This document shows positions 38,690 to 47,066 of a stretch of DNA of 64,000 bases, piece after piece (position 1 is the first letter of the stretch; each line of letters begins with the position of its first letter). Both the position numbers and the translations under genes were made by a program. Source of the DNA: Streptomyces sp. GKU 895 (GTDB lineage Bacteria; Actinomycetota; Actinomycetes; Streptomycetales; Streptomycetaceae); the NCBI GenBank assembly GCA_002027195.1, contig MWJO01000006.1:1-64000 (forward strand). Direction: 5' to 3'. Under the pieces are notes generated by a model. That model was not told where the DNA came from. It ran no database searches and was given only the letters and a program-made list of their open reading frames with translations.

Positions 38690-39154
38690 GTGATCCCCAA
38701 CTTCAGCATTCAGCTCTCCCCCACACCTCGAGGCGCCCGCCTCGCCCGTCTGCTCGCGACCGAGCAACTGCGGTGCTGGGGACTGCCGTCGGATCCGGCG
38801 GAGCAGATCGTGGCGGAGCTGGCGGCGAACGCCGTGACGCACGGCCGCGTCCCGGGGCGGGACTTCCGGCTCACGCTCTACGTCGTCGGCGACACCCTGC
38901 GCATCGAGGTCACAGACACCCGTGCGGACCTCGAACCCCGACCCGAACAGGTGTCCCCCGAGGCGGAGTCGGGACGCGGTCTCGCCCTCGTGGCGGCGCT
39001 CGCGTCCCGCTGGGGCGTCTCGGAAGGCCCGGCACCACGCAAGACGGTATGGGCCGAGGTCACCCCGGCTCCCCAAGTCCCCCTGTTCGTACCGGAACCC
39101 GGTTTCCCGCGCTTCGGTGAAAGGGGCGCCCTTTCCAAAGGACCACGACGGTGA
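38690..39154 (+). CDS. ATP-binding protein, anti-sigma-factor kinase-like (HATPase_c_2)
   Basis: 154 aa from GTG 38690. N-box IVAELAANAVTHGRVPGRDF, D-box IEVTDTRADLEPRP, and G-box ESGRGLALVAALASRWGV make a complete RsbW/SpoIIAB-like GHKL fold. In Streptomyces such proteins sit next to Scr1/DUF397 pairs; whether they phosphorylate an anti-anti-sigma factor is untested for this subgroup. Confidence 0.92.
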   Translation: MIPNFSIQLSPTPRGARLARLLATEQLRCWGLPSDPAEQIVAELAANAVTHGRVPGRDFRLTLYVVGDTLRIEVTDTRADLEPRPEQVSPEAESGRGLALVAALASRWGVSEGPAPRKTVWAEVTPAPQVPLFVPEPGFPRFGERGALSKGPRR

Positions 39155-39277
39155 AAGAAACCCACCAAGCCCCACCCCTCCCGCCCACGGCGGCTGCTCA
39201 CCCGCCCGGGTGAACATCGCCAACTGAGCTGGATTTCGGTCCGGTTGCTTGCTCTAGGCTCGCCGCAGACATACAAC

Positions 39278-39313
39278 GGCCCTCGCCGGGACTGGCATCC
39301 CATTGCGAGGGCC
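39278..39313 (+). ncRNA. Leader RNA hairpin upstream of the HTH/zinc-ribbon gene
   Basis: GGCCCTCGC (39278-39286) pairs perfectly with GCGAGGGCC (39305-39313); inside, GGGA (39288-39291) can pair with TCCC (39298-39301) around CTGGCA. I recall very similar leaders before the same gene family in other Streptomyces. It ends 32 bp before the start codon, so it could be an attenuator or a protein-binding leader. Class unknown. Confidence 0.45.
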
Positions 39314-39345
39314 TCACCACCAAGGAAGAAACCCAAGACTTCCCG

Positions 39346-40197
39346 ATGGATACCCAAAACCTTAGCGCGCCCTCTCGCGCCCAGTCCCGTACGACGGGCA
39401 AAAATCACCCCCGCACCGGCGGTGGCCTCATCCACGAGCACACCCGCCACACCACCCGCTTCACGGTGATCGGCAACCACCTCGCCCAGCATCCGGAGAT
39501 GTCGCTGCTCGCGATCGGACTCGGCACTCACATCCAGTCGCTGCCCAAGGGCGCGCAGGTGGACATCAAATCCCTCACGGCCCGGTTCCCCGAGGGCTCG
39601 ACCCGGATCGCCGCCGCCATGCGCGAACTGGAGACCCACGGCTATCTGCGCCGCGAGCACGAGCGCGTCTCCGGCGGCCGCATCATCACGCGCACCGTCT
39701 CCTGCAACCAGCCCGGTGCCCGGCGCGACCGTACCCACACCGAGCCTGCGCCGCCGAAGAAGCCTCGCCCGCCCCGCAAGAAGCCCCTCCACGCAGTCCC
39801 GCGCCCGGGCTACCCCGCGCCCCAGCTCCTCCAGCGGCCACCGACCTCCTCGCCCGCCTCCACCGCGACGACCCCCGCCTGCTGCTGTCGGCCTGCGACG
39901 CAGCCCACTTGGCCCCGGGAGTCGCGGCGTGGCTGGAACGCGACGTCCCCGCCACACTCGTACGCGAAGCCCTGACCCGGGACCTCCCACCCGAGCCCCT
40001 GCACCCGCCCCGCGGCCTTCCTGGCCCACCGCCTGACGGCCCAGCTACCGCCCCTGCCACCGCCGTACCGCGCCCTCGCACCGAAACCGGCCGCCCCGCA
40101 CCCATGGCAGGAGTGCCCCGGCTGCAAGCGGGTGTTCCGCGCCCCCGAACCGGGCCGCTGCCGCGACTGCCGAACCGATCTCCCGGAGGCCACTTAG
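39346..40197 (+). CDS. HTH protein with C-terminal zinc ribbon (two frameshifts)
   Basis: ATG 39346 after an AAGGAAG ribosome-binding site. The N-terminal winged helix spans about residues 35-115 (HTTRFTVIGNHLAQHPEMSLLAIGLGTHIQSLP ... GSTRIAAAMRELETHGYLRREHERV). A Pro/Lys-rich linker follows. Restoring a G near 39835 gives AATDLLARLHRDDPRLLLSACDAAHLAPGVAAWLERDVP, and a second correction near 40010 gives FLAHRLTAQLPPLP, ending CPGCKRVFRAPEPGRCRDC, a CxxC/CxxC zinc ribbon, then TAG 40195-40197. Total about 283 aa. The family is widespread in Streptomyces as helix-turn-helix domain protein; role unknown. The second shift fits an extra C rather than a missing base. Confidence 0.8.
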
Positions 40198-40249
40198 CAT
40201 GAGAGCGACGATCCTTGCCCCTGGGCACAGACGACGAGGAGCGAGCGCC

Positions 40250-40843
40250 ATGACCATCGCCCCGGACAACGCGCGGCAGGGCGCTTCCCACCTGTACCGG
40301 GCCATGCGGAACTTCCTGCAGTCCGTGGACGACACGCTGCCCGGGAAGTTCGAGATCACCAAGGAAGGGATCGTCCACGACATGATGTCGCCGGGAGGGC
40401 CTCACGAGGTCACGGCTGCCCACATCAGCCGCCGCCTGGAAAAGATCATGCCGGACGAGCTGCTGGCCCACACCGGCGCACCCGACGTAGAGGACGAACC
40501 CGAGGGCATCATGCGCCATCCCGACGTGATGGTGCTCGCATGGGCCGACCTGAACGTCCAGGGTTCGATCGACCCTCACACGCTCATCGCCGCCATCGAG
40601 GTGGTCTCCAAGTCCAACCCGAACAACGACTGGGTCACCAAGATGCGCGACTACCCCCTCATGGGCATCCCCGTCTACGCGATCTTCGACCCCCGCACCG
40701 GCACCGGCGCCGTCCTCACCGACATCCACTCCACCCCCGACGGCCCGCGCTACGCGACCCGCAAGGACTTCGTCTACGGCGAGGACGTCACCATCGGCGA
40801 CTGGACGATCTCCACCGCCAGCCTGCCCCGCTACGAGAGCTGA
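40250..40843 (+). CDS. Uma2 family (DUF820) PD-(D/E)xK nuclease-like protein, copy 2
   Basis: 197 aa from ATG 40250 (GAGGAGCGAGCG upstream). Landmarks: FEITKEGIVHDMMSPGG, PDVMVLAWADL (PDV), AAIEVVSKSNPNNDWVTKMRDYPLMGIPVYAIFDP (ExxSKSN...K...Y). Same length as copy 1 at 19202 but only distantly similar, so an ancient family rather than a recent duplication. It lies on the same strand 52 bp after the HTH/zinc-ribbon gene and may share its transcript. Confidence 0.92.
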   Translation: MTIAPDNARQGASHLYRAMRNFLQSVDDTLPGKFEITKEGIVHDMMSPGGPHEVTAAHISRRLEKIMPDELLAHTGAPDVEDEPEGIMRHPDVMVLAWADLNVQGSIDPHTLIAAIEVVSKSNPNNDWVTKMRDYPLMGIPVYAIFDPRTGTGAVLTDIHSTPDGPRYATRKDFVYGEDVTIGDWTISTASLPRYES

Positions 40844-40857
40844 GCCGCCGGGCAGCC

Positions 40858-41784
40858 CTACGAGTGCCCCAGCTCCGCCGCCGCCTCGTCCGGGACGTCC
40901 GGGACCGAACCCGAGTCCGCCGCCGGGCGGAGGGGGAAGGCGTCGACCTTCGTCTCGTCGATCACCGGGGGCGCCGGGCGGGGCGGCTTCGGCATGATCG
41001 CTGCCTCCGAGTGGCCGCCGCAGCCGTACGCCAGGGACACCACCCTGCCGTCCGCCGGGGCGAACTCGTTGGCGCAGATGCCGAAGGCCTGGCCGAGGGA
41101 GCCGCCGATCGGGGTGAGGAAGCCGCAGCTGACGCAGGTGGCGGGGGCCGCCTGGGCCATGGGGGTCTTGGAGCCGAACGCCTCCTCCCAGCGGTCCGCG
41201 GCGCTGTGCAGGCCGTAGCGGGACAGCACGCGGGCGCGGCGCATGCCGAGTTCCTCGGCGATCGCGGCGATCGTGCCGCGTGTGGGTGCGACCGGGAGGT
41301 TCGACGGGGTGCCCGCGGTGACCTCCGCGTCCTCCGCCTCCACCAGCTCGGCCATCTCCTCCGAGACCGGCGAGTTCGGGAACGGCTCGTCCTCGCCGGA
41401 GTAGCCGGGCTCCAGGCGGAGATCGTCGGCCTCGGTGGGGAGGAGGTCGCCGGGGCCCATGTCGCCGGGGCGCAGGCGCTCGCTCCACGGAACCCATTCG
41501 GGGGCGAGGAGGGCGTCCGGGCCGGGGAGGAGGACGACCTCGTCGAGGGTCACCACCTTCGCGCGGGACGCCCTCGCCACCGTCACCGCCCAGCGCCAGC
41601 CGCGGTAGCCGAGTTCCTTGCACTCGAAGAAGTGCGTGACGACACGGTCGCCCTCGGAGACCGCACCCGCGTGCTCCCCGACCACGCCGGGAGCCGCCGC
41701 CTCCTCGGCTGCGGCGCGGGCGAGGTCGACGGCCTCGGCGCACAGGCGGTCGGGGGTGCGGCTTCGCGTGGTCGCTGCGCTCAC
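40858..41784 (-). CDS. DUF3027 domain protein
   Basis: 308 aa from GTG 41784. Core features: VVTHFFECKELGYRGWRWAVTVARASRAKVVTLDEVVLLPGPDALLAPEWVPWSERLRPGD, the standard DUF3027 segment, and a C-terminal cysteine motif ATCVSCGFLTPIGGSLGQAFGICANEFAPADGRVVSLAYGCGGHSE that should bind zinc. Conserved as a single copy in actinobacteria, function unknown. Convergent with Uma2 copy 2. Confidence 0.93.
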   Translation of the reverse strand: MSAATTRSRTPDRLCAEAVDLARAAAEEAAAPGVVGEHAGAVSEGDRVVTHFFECKELGYRGWRWAVTVARASRAKVVTLDEVVLLPGPDALLAPEWVPWSERLRPGDMGPGDLLPTEADDLRLEPGYSGEDEPFPNSPVSEEMAELVEAEDAEVTAGTPSNLPVAPTRGTIAAIAEELGMRRARVLSRYGLHSAADRWEEAFGSKTPMAQAAPATCVSCGFLTPIGGSLGQAFGICANEFAPADGRVVSLAYGCGGHSEAAIMPKPPRPAPPVIDETKVDAFPLRPAADSGSVPDVPDEAAAELGHS

Positions 41785-42101
41785 AGGTATCGCTTCTCTC
41801 CTACGCCGTCTCTCTGGTGCGCCTGCCTGAAAGCGCGGTGGGGCGGACGGAGCGGACCGGGGGGCCGCGTCGACGTCCGCGCCCGCTCACGCTCGGGCGC
41901 ACCTGTCCATCCATTCTGCGGGATGGCTGAGATACGCACGCTACCTGCTCGCGTGCGTACGGCCTACACCGACGGGACGTTTACCGTCCTTCCGACCGCC
42001 TTCCGGCTGCCTCATGACCGCCTTCCGACCGCCTTCCGACCGCCAGGAAAGCGCGGACATACGCGCGGTAACCGCACTACGAAGCCCTGACTCGGGGCAC
42101 T
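41785..42101. other. Intergenic region with short GACCGCCTTCC repeats
   Basis: 317 bp without a gene between the divergent DUF3027 and MFS genes. It must hold both promoters. The part at 41989-42054 is built of tandem copies of CCTTCCGACCG with one interrupted unit. No operator palindrome or RNA motif was recognised. Confidence 0.5.
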
Positions 42102-43508
42102 ATGAACGTCGTGGCAACCGCGAAGACGCCCCAAGGGGCCACCGGGATCAAGGGCAGCGGCAGGACGCGAGGTTCCCTGCGTTCCGTCGGGCGTGCCCTG
42201 CACTTCCCGGTGTCCGGGCCCGCCCGCGGCATCCGCAAGGCCACGCACGCCCATGGCGCGGGGGAATCCGGCCTCGGCAAGCTGATCGAGCTGCACGGTG
42301 TGAACGGCGCGGGCGATGTGATGATCACGGTCGCGCTCGCCTCGACCGTGTTCTTCTCCGTCCCCACCGACGAGGCCCGCGGGCGTGTCGCCCTCTACCT
42401 CGCCATCACGATGGCGCCCTTCACGGTCCTCGCCCCGGTGATCGGCCCGCTCCTCGACCGGCTCCCGCACGGCCGCCGCGCCGCGATGGCCGGTGCCATG
42501 CTGGCCCGGGCGCTGCTCGCGCTCGTGCTGTCCGGAGCCGTCGTCAGCGGCAGCCTGGAGATGTATCCGGCGGCCCTCGGGGTGCTCGTCGCGTCCAAGG
42601 CGTACGGGGTGGTGCGAAGCGCCGTCGTGCCGCGGCTGCTGCCGCCCCGGTTCTCCCTCGTCAAGGCCAACTCCCGCGTCACGCTCGGCGGGCTCCTCGC
42701 CACCGGCATCGCCGCGCCGATCGGCGCCGGGTTGCAGGCGATCGGGCCGCGCTGGCCGCTCTACGGCGCCTTCGTGATCTTCCTCGCGGGGACCTTCCTG
42801 TCCTTCACGCTGCCGCCGAAGGTCGACTCCGCCAAGGGCGAGGACGTCGCCCTGCTCGCCGCCGACGAGAAACATCTGCACGGGCCCCACCGGCAGCCGG
42901 TCAAGCGCCCGGGCCTGCGGACCGTCGGCATCGCCGTCACCCACGCCCTGGGCGCCAACGCCGCCCTGCGCTGGCTGTCCGGCTTCCTGACCTTCTTCCT
43001 CGCCTTCCTGCTGCGCGAGCACCCGCTGACCGGCGAGAGCGCGGCCGTCTCCCTCGGGATAGTGGCCGTCTCGGCGGGTGTGGGCAACGCGCTCGGCACG
43101 GCGGTCGGCGCCGGGCTGCGCTCCCGCGCGCCGGAGATCATCATCGTGACCGTCCTCGCGGTCGTCCTCGGTACGGCGATCACGGCGGCGATCTTCTTCG
43201 GCGCGTTCCTCGTCGCCGTCCTCACCGCGGTCACCGGCTTCACGCTGGCCCTCGCCAAGCTGTCCCTGGACGCGCTGATCCAGCGGGACGTGCCCGAACA
43301 GGTGCGCACCTCGGCGTTCGCCCGCTCGGAGACGATGCTCCAGATGGCCTGGGTGTTCGGCGGCGCGGTCGGCATCGTGATGCCCCTCAACGGCACGCTG
43401 GGCCTCGCGGTGGCCGCCGCGGTCATCGCCGCGGGCTGGCTGACGACGGTGAAGGGGCTGCTCGGCTCGGCCCGCCACGGGGGCGGTCCGCGCACGCGCG
43501 TGGCGTAA
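42102..43508 (+). CDS. MFS transporter, actinobacterial (MFS_1/3-like)
   Basis: 468 aa, about 12 membrane segments after an unusually long cytoplasmic N-terminal tail (about 60 residues). Segments include FSVPTDEARGRVALYLAITMAPFTVLAPVIGPLLDRLPHGRRAAM (TM2-loop signature) and a long charged central loop (SAKGEDVALLAADEKHLHGPHRQPVKRPG). Common next to DUF3027 in Streptomyces; substrate unknown. Confidence 0.92.
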   Translation: MNVVATAKTPQGATGIKGSGRTRGSLRSVGRALHFPVSGPARGIRKATHAHGAGESGLGKLIELHGVNGAGDVMITVALASTVFFSVPTDEARGRVALYLAITMAPFTVLAPVIGPLLDRLPHGRRAAMAGAMLARALLALVLSGAVVSGSLEMYPAALGVLVASKAYGVVRSAVVPRLLPPRFSLVKANSRVTLGGLLATGIAAPIGAGLQAIGPRWPLYGAFVIFLAGTFLSFTLPPKVDSAKGEDVALLAADEKHLHGPHRQPVKRPGLRTVGIAVTHALGANAALRWLSGFLTFFLAFLLREHPLTGESAAVSLGIVAVSAGVGNALGTAVGAGLRSRAPEIIIVTVLAVVLGTAITAAIFFGAFLVAVLTAVTGFTLALAKLSLDALIQRDVPEQVRTSAFARSETMLQMAWVFGGAVGIVMPLNGTLGLAVAAAVIAAGWLTTVKGLLGSARHGGGPRTRVA

Positions 43509-43570
43509 CGAACAGGGCACGCCGTACCCCGCATAAAGAGACTGCTGCACCTGCCCGATAGCCTTCCGCC

Positions 43571-44074
43571 ATGACCACGATGCAAGCCGCTGTGCGACGC
43601 CGCCGCGCCGTCGCCCTCGCCGGCGCCGTTTCCGCCGGACTGCTCGTCCTGGCGGCCTGTGACAAGCCGACGCCCCGCGCGACCGTGACGGTCGGCAAGA
43701 ACTCCATCAGCGCCGAGGCCACCTGCTACGAGGACGGTGACGACCTCGGCCAGGAGAAGGCCACCAAGTGCGCCCTGAAGAAGGCGTCCGACGCGATCGA
43801 GGTCTCCCAGAGCGAGACCCTCCGCATCGGCGTCGACCCGAAGATCGCGGACACCGGCTGGGCGCTGTGGATCAACGGCCAGCAGGTCACGAACGTCTAC
43901 AAGAAGACGTACTACTCGTTCCAGGGCGTCGACCTCTTCGCCGACCAGCAGGGCCAGGCCGCGCCGAAGACGCTGTACATCAGCATCGTCGAGCAGGACA
44001 AGCCCAAGAGCGCGGGCGCCAGCAAGGAGTTCAAGGGCGTCTGGAACTTCAAGCTCCACAACGCCGACGCCTGA
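43571..44074 (+). CDS. DUF2771 lipoprotein
   Basis: 167 aa. N-terminal basic stretch, hydrophobic core and lipobox LVLAAC (Cys at about 29) mark a lipoprotein. The body (ATVTVGKNSISAEATCYEDGDDL ... ETLRIGVDPKIADTGWALWINGQQV) is the DUF2771 domain. Sits 13 bp before mqnB and may be transcribed with it. Function unknown. Confidence 0.92.
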   Translation: MTTMQAAVRRRRAVALAGAVSAGLLVLAACDKPTPRATVTVGKNSISAEATCYEDGDDLGQEKATKCALKKASDAIEVSQSETLRIGVDPKIADTGWALWINGQQVTNVYKKTYYSFQGVDLFADQQGQAAPKTLYISIVEQDKPKSAGASKEFKGVWNFKLHNADA

Positions 44075-44087
44075 TCCGCCGTACGCC

Positions 44088-44726
44088 ATGCGCATCCTCG
44101 TAGCCACCGCGGTCCCGGTCGAACGGGATGCGGTGGCTCGTGCGTTGACGGGCATGGACGCGGACGTGATCGCCGCCGGGGTGGGGCCCGCCCTCGCCGC
44201 CGCCGCGACCGCGACCGCCCTCGCCACCGCCTCCTACGGTCTCGTCGTCTCCGCGGGGATCGCGGGCGGCTTCCCGCCGGACGCGCCTGTCGGGTCGCTC
44301 GTCGTCGCCGACGAGATCACCGCGGCCGATCTGGGCGCCGAGACGGCCGAGGGGTTCCTGCCGGTCACCGAGCTCGGCTTCGGGACCGTCACCCACCGTC
44401 CGCCGGAACCACTCGTACGAGATGCCGTCGCCGCCACCGGCGCCCGCGCCGGAGCCGTCCTCACCGTCTCCACGGTGACCGGCACCGCCACCCGCGCCGC
44501 CCTCCTGAAGGGCCGTCACCCCACCGCGCTCGCCGAGGCGATGGAGGGCTTCGGGGTCGCCGAGGCCGCCGCGCTGCACGGTGTGCCGGTGCTGGAGATC
44601 CGGGCCGTCTCCAACCCCGTCGGCCCGCGCGACCGCGCCGCCTGGCGGATCGGCGACGCGCTCGAGGCCCTGACCGAGGGCTTCGGGAAGCTCGCACCCG
44701 TACTGGAGAGTTGGAAGACGGTATGA
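44088..44726 (+). CDS. mqnB: Futalosine hydrolase MqnB
   Basis: 212 aa, nucleosidase fold: MRILVATAVPVERDAVARAL at the start, SAGIAGGFPPDAPVGSLVVADE, and C-terminal AMEGFGVAEAAALHGVPVLEIRAVSNPVGPRDR with the substrate-binding ExE/SN pair. It removes hypoxanthine from futalosine to give dehypoxanthine futalosine, the second step of the menaquinone pathway used by Streptomyces. Overlaps mqnD in ATGA. Confidence 0.95.
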   Translation: MRILVATAVPVERDAVARALTGMDADVIAAGVGPALAAAATATALATASYGLVVSAGIAGGFPPDAPVGSLVVADEITAADLGAETAEGFLPVTELGFGTVTHRPPEPLVRDAVAATGARAGAVLTVSTVTGTATRAALLKGRHPTALAEAMEGFGVAEAAALHGVPVLEIRAVSNPVGPRDRAAWRIGDALEALTEGFGKLAPVLESWKTV

Positions 44727-45580
44727 GCCCCTTGAATCCCGTGAAAATGCAGATCGCCTACTCGCCCTGCCCGAACGACACCTTCGTCTTCGACGCCCTC
44801 GCGCACGGCCGGGTGCCGGACGCGCCCGCGCTGGACGTCACGTTCGCGGACATCGACATCACCAATGGCATGGCCGAGCGCGGTGAGTTCGATGTGCTGA
44901 AGGTGTCGTACGCCGTGCTGCCGTACGTCCTCGACGAGTACGCGCTGCTGCCCTGCGGCGGCGCGCTGGGGCGGGGCTGCGGGCCGCTGGTGCTGACCCG
45001 GGAGGCGGGGGCCGACCTGGCCGGGCGGACGGTCGCGGTGCCCAGCGAGCGGTCGACGGCGTATCTGCTGTTCCGGCTGTGGGCGGCGGACACGCTGCCG
45101 GGCGGGGTCGGCGAGATCGTCGTCATGCCGTTCCACGAGATCATGCCGGCCGTGCGGGACGGGAAGGTCGACGCCGGACTCGTCATCCACGAGGCGCGCT
45201 TCACGTACCAGAACTACGGGCTGCACAAGCTCGCCGACATGGGCGAGCACTGGGAGGACACCACCGGGCTGCCCATCCCGCTCGGCGCGATCATCGCGAA
45301 GCGGTCGCTGGGCGCCGAGACGCTGACGCGGCTCGCCGACTCCGTCCGCGCCTCCGTGCGCGCCGCCTGGGACGAGCCCGAGGTGTCCCGGCCGTACGTC
45401 ATGGAGCACGCCCAGGAGATGGACCCGGCCGTCGCCGACCAGCACATCGGGCTGTACGTCAACGAGTTCACGGCGGATCTCGGCGAGGACGGGTACGCGG
45501 CGGTCAGGGGTCTGCTGACGCGTGCGGCGGCCGAGGGACTGGTACCGCCCCTCGGCCCGAACGCACTGGAATTCCCCTAG
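44723..45580 (+). CDS. mqnD: 1,4-dihydroxy-6-naphthoate synthase MqnD
   Basis: 285 aa. Periplasmic-binding-protein-like fold; typical motifs IAYSPCPNDTFVFDALAHGR at the start, KVSYAVLPYVLDEYALLPCGGALGRGCGPL, and VDAGLVIHEARFTYQNYGLHKLADMGEHWE with the catalytic His. It converts cyclic dehypoxanthine futalosine to 1,4-dihydroxy-6-naphthoate, the last dedicated step before prenylation. mqnA, mqnC and mqnE are not in this window. Confidence 0.96.
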   Translation: MSPLNPVKMQIAYSPCPNDTFVFDALAHGRVPDAPALDVTFADIDITNGMAERGEFDVLKVSYAVLPYVLDEYALLPCGGALGRGCGPLVLTREAGADLAGRTVAVPSERSTAYLLFRLWAADTLPGGVGEIVVMPFHEIMPAVRDGKVDAGLVIHEARFTYQNYGLHKLADMGEHWEDTTGLPIPLGAIIAKRSLGAETLTRLADSVRASVRAAWDEPEVSRPYVMEHAQEMDPAVADQHIGLYVNEFTADLGEDGYAAVRGLLTRAAAEGLVPPLGPNALEFP

Positions 45581-45603
45581 AAATCCACCAGTCCGTACGC
45601 CCT

Positions 45604-45987
45604 CTATACGTCGAGTTGATCGGCGACCGCGCGCAGCAGGCCGGCGATCTTCTTTCCGGCGACCTTGTCGGGGTAGCGGCCGCGCTCCAGCATCGGCGTG
45701 ATGTTCTCCAGGAGGGTCGTCAAATCCTGGACGATGGACGCCAGTTCGTCCGGCTTCTTTCGGGTGGCGGCCGCGACCGACGGGGTCGGGTCCAGGATGA
45801 CGACCGAAAGGGCCTGGTCACCGCGCTGTCCGGCGACGACGCCGAACTCCACGCGCTGGCCCGGCTTCAGTGTCTCGACTCCGGCGGGGAGGACCGAGGA
45901 ATGGACGAAGACGTCACCGCCGTCGTCGCGGGAGAGAAAGCCGAAGCCCTTCTCGCTGTTGAACCACTTGACCTTGCCGGTAGGCAC
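45604..45987 (-). CDS. Cold-shock domain protein with C-terminal extension
   Basis: 127 aa from GTG 45987 (GAGGA ribosome-binding site 6 bp upstream). Residues 1-66 are a cold-shock domain with RNP1 KGFGFLSRDD and RNP2-like VFVHSSV. Unlike the 66-67-aa Streptomyces CspA proteins it has a ~60-residue helical tail (DELASIVQDLTTLLENITPMLERGRYPDKVAGKKIAGLLRAVADQL), which may mediate oligomerisation. Expected to bind single-stranded RNA/DNA. Confidence 0.93.
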   Translation of the reverse strand: MPTGKVKWFNSEKGFGFLSRDDGGDVFVHSSVLPAGVETLKPGQRVEFGVVAGQRGDQALSVVILDPTPSVAAATRKKPDELASIVQDLTTLLENITPMLERGRYPDKVAGKKIAGLLRAVADQLDV

Positions 45988-46051
45988 GTCTGTTCCTCGT
46001 CCTCGTACTCGTCGGAAAACTGCTTCTGAAAACGGCTCTTGATAGCACTGG

Positions 46052-46071
46052 GGCGGGTCGTCGGACCCGCC
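46052..46071 (-). promoter_or_regulatory. Leader hairpin of the cold-shock gene
   Basis: Perfect 8-bp stem GGCGGGTC / GACCCGCC with a 4-nt loop, 65-84 bp upstream of the cold-shock start. A long structured leader is common for csp mRNAs; it may instead lie upstream of the promoter. Confidence 0.4.
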
Positions 46072-46151
46072 GGTACCAAGGCTAATGGTCTTAGGGCCGG
46101 TGACAAGACGTCGCCCGGTTGTTCCTTCGGGCAGGGAACTACCCTGGTCCG

Positions 46152-46403
46152 GTGCGTGACAAAACCCAAGCGAATTCCGCCGGGCCCGGTGACCGACTGA
46201 TCCGTGCCGGTGCCATCGTGTTCTTCGTCGGTACGGTGGCCACACTCGTCACCGTGGCCCCGCTGTTTCTCGGTACGACGCCCTTTCCGACGTACATGTT
46301 CGGACTGAGCATGCTCATGGGCGTCGGCTTCCTGATCGCCGCCGCGGGAGTGCTGCGGTCGGTCGCGGCGGGACGGCGTCAGGCGCGGGCCGCCGGGAGG
46401 TAG
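46152..46403 (+). CDS. Small two-helix membrane protein
   Basis: 83 aa from GTG 46152 (VRDKTQANSAGPGDRLIRAGAI). Two hydrophobic helices (AGAIVFFVGTVATLVTVAPLFL and MFGLSMLMGVGFLIAAAGVL) and a basic C-terminal tail. Conserved in Streptomyces as a hypothetical next to the cold-shock gene, as far as I recall. Its 3' end overlaps the convergent HAD gene by 25 bp. Confidence 0.8.
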   Translation: MRDKTQANSAGPGDRLIRAGAIVFFVGTVATLVTVAPLFLGTTPFPTYMFGLSMLMGVGFLIAAAGVLRSVAAGRRQARAAGR

Positions 46404-47023
46404 CCGGCGAACCAGGCCGGGAACTCCGTGAGGTCGGCCAGGACCACGTCCGCGCCGGCCTCGGTGAGCTCCGCCACGCTGCACGGGCCCGTCGCCACGG
46501 CCACCGACAGCGCCTCGGCGGTACGGGCTCCGCGCACGTCGCCGAGGTGGTCGCCGACGTAGACCGACGCGCCGTGCTCGCGCAGCGCCACCGCCTTCTG
46601 CTCGGCCCACAGGTCGCCGATGACCGCGTCGGGATCGAGCCCGAGGTGCTCGACGTGCAGCTTGGCGCTCGGCTCGTACTTCGCGGTCACGACGATCGCG
46701 CGCCCGCCCGCCGCGCGCACGGCCGCGACGGCCTCCCGAGCGCCGTCCATCGCGGGCGTCGCGGCGATGGCGATCGCCGGGTACATCGACCGGTACAGCT
46801 CGGCCATCTCCGCCACCCGCTCCGCCGGGAACCAGTGGGCTATCTCCTCCACCAGCGGCGGCCCGAGACGGGTGACCGCGAGGTCGGCGTCGATGTACGT
46901 CCCCGTCCGCTCGGCGAGCGCCACGTAACAGGCGTGGATGCCGGGCCGGGAGTCGATGAGGGTCATGTCGAGGTCGAAGCCGACGGTCGGGGCGGAGATG
47001 GGTGCAGAGGCCATATGGGTCAT
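46379..47023 (-). CDS. HAD-superfamily hydrolase (phosphoglycolate phosphatase-like)
   Basis: 214 aa. HAD motif I GFDLDMTLIDSRPG, motif II IVVTAKYEPSAK, motif III K in AEQKAVAL, motif IV VYVGDHLGDVRGARTA. The cap domain (residues about 28-95) is of the Gph type. It should dephosphorylate a small phospho-compound; the substrate is unknown. Start 47023 (MTHMASAP); an internal ATG at 47014 is possible. Confidence 0.92.
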   Translation of the reverse strand: MTHMASAPISAPTVGFDLDMTLIDSRPGIHACYVALAERTGTYIDADLAVTRLGPPLVEEIAHWFPAERVAEMAELYRSMYPAIAIAATPAMDGAREAVAAVRAAGGRAIVVTAKYEPSAKLHVEHLGLDPDAVIGDLWAEQKAVALREHGASVYVGDHLGDVRGARTAEALSVAVATGPCSVAELTEAGADVVLADLTEFPAWFAGYLPAARA

Positions 47024-47066
47024 TGTGCCCGGACCGCATGAGGGCCGGACAGCGGATAAAACCGGC

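Noticed and set aside
39151..39213. 20-codon ORF starting at GTG 39151 after the ATPase gene
   Set aside because: Pro/Ala-rich, no ribosome-binding site and no sign of coding selection.
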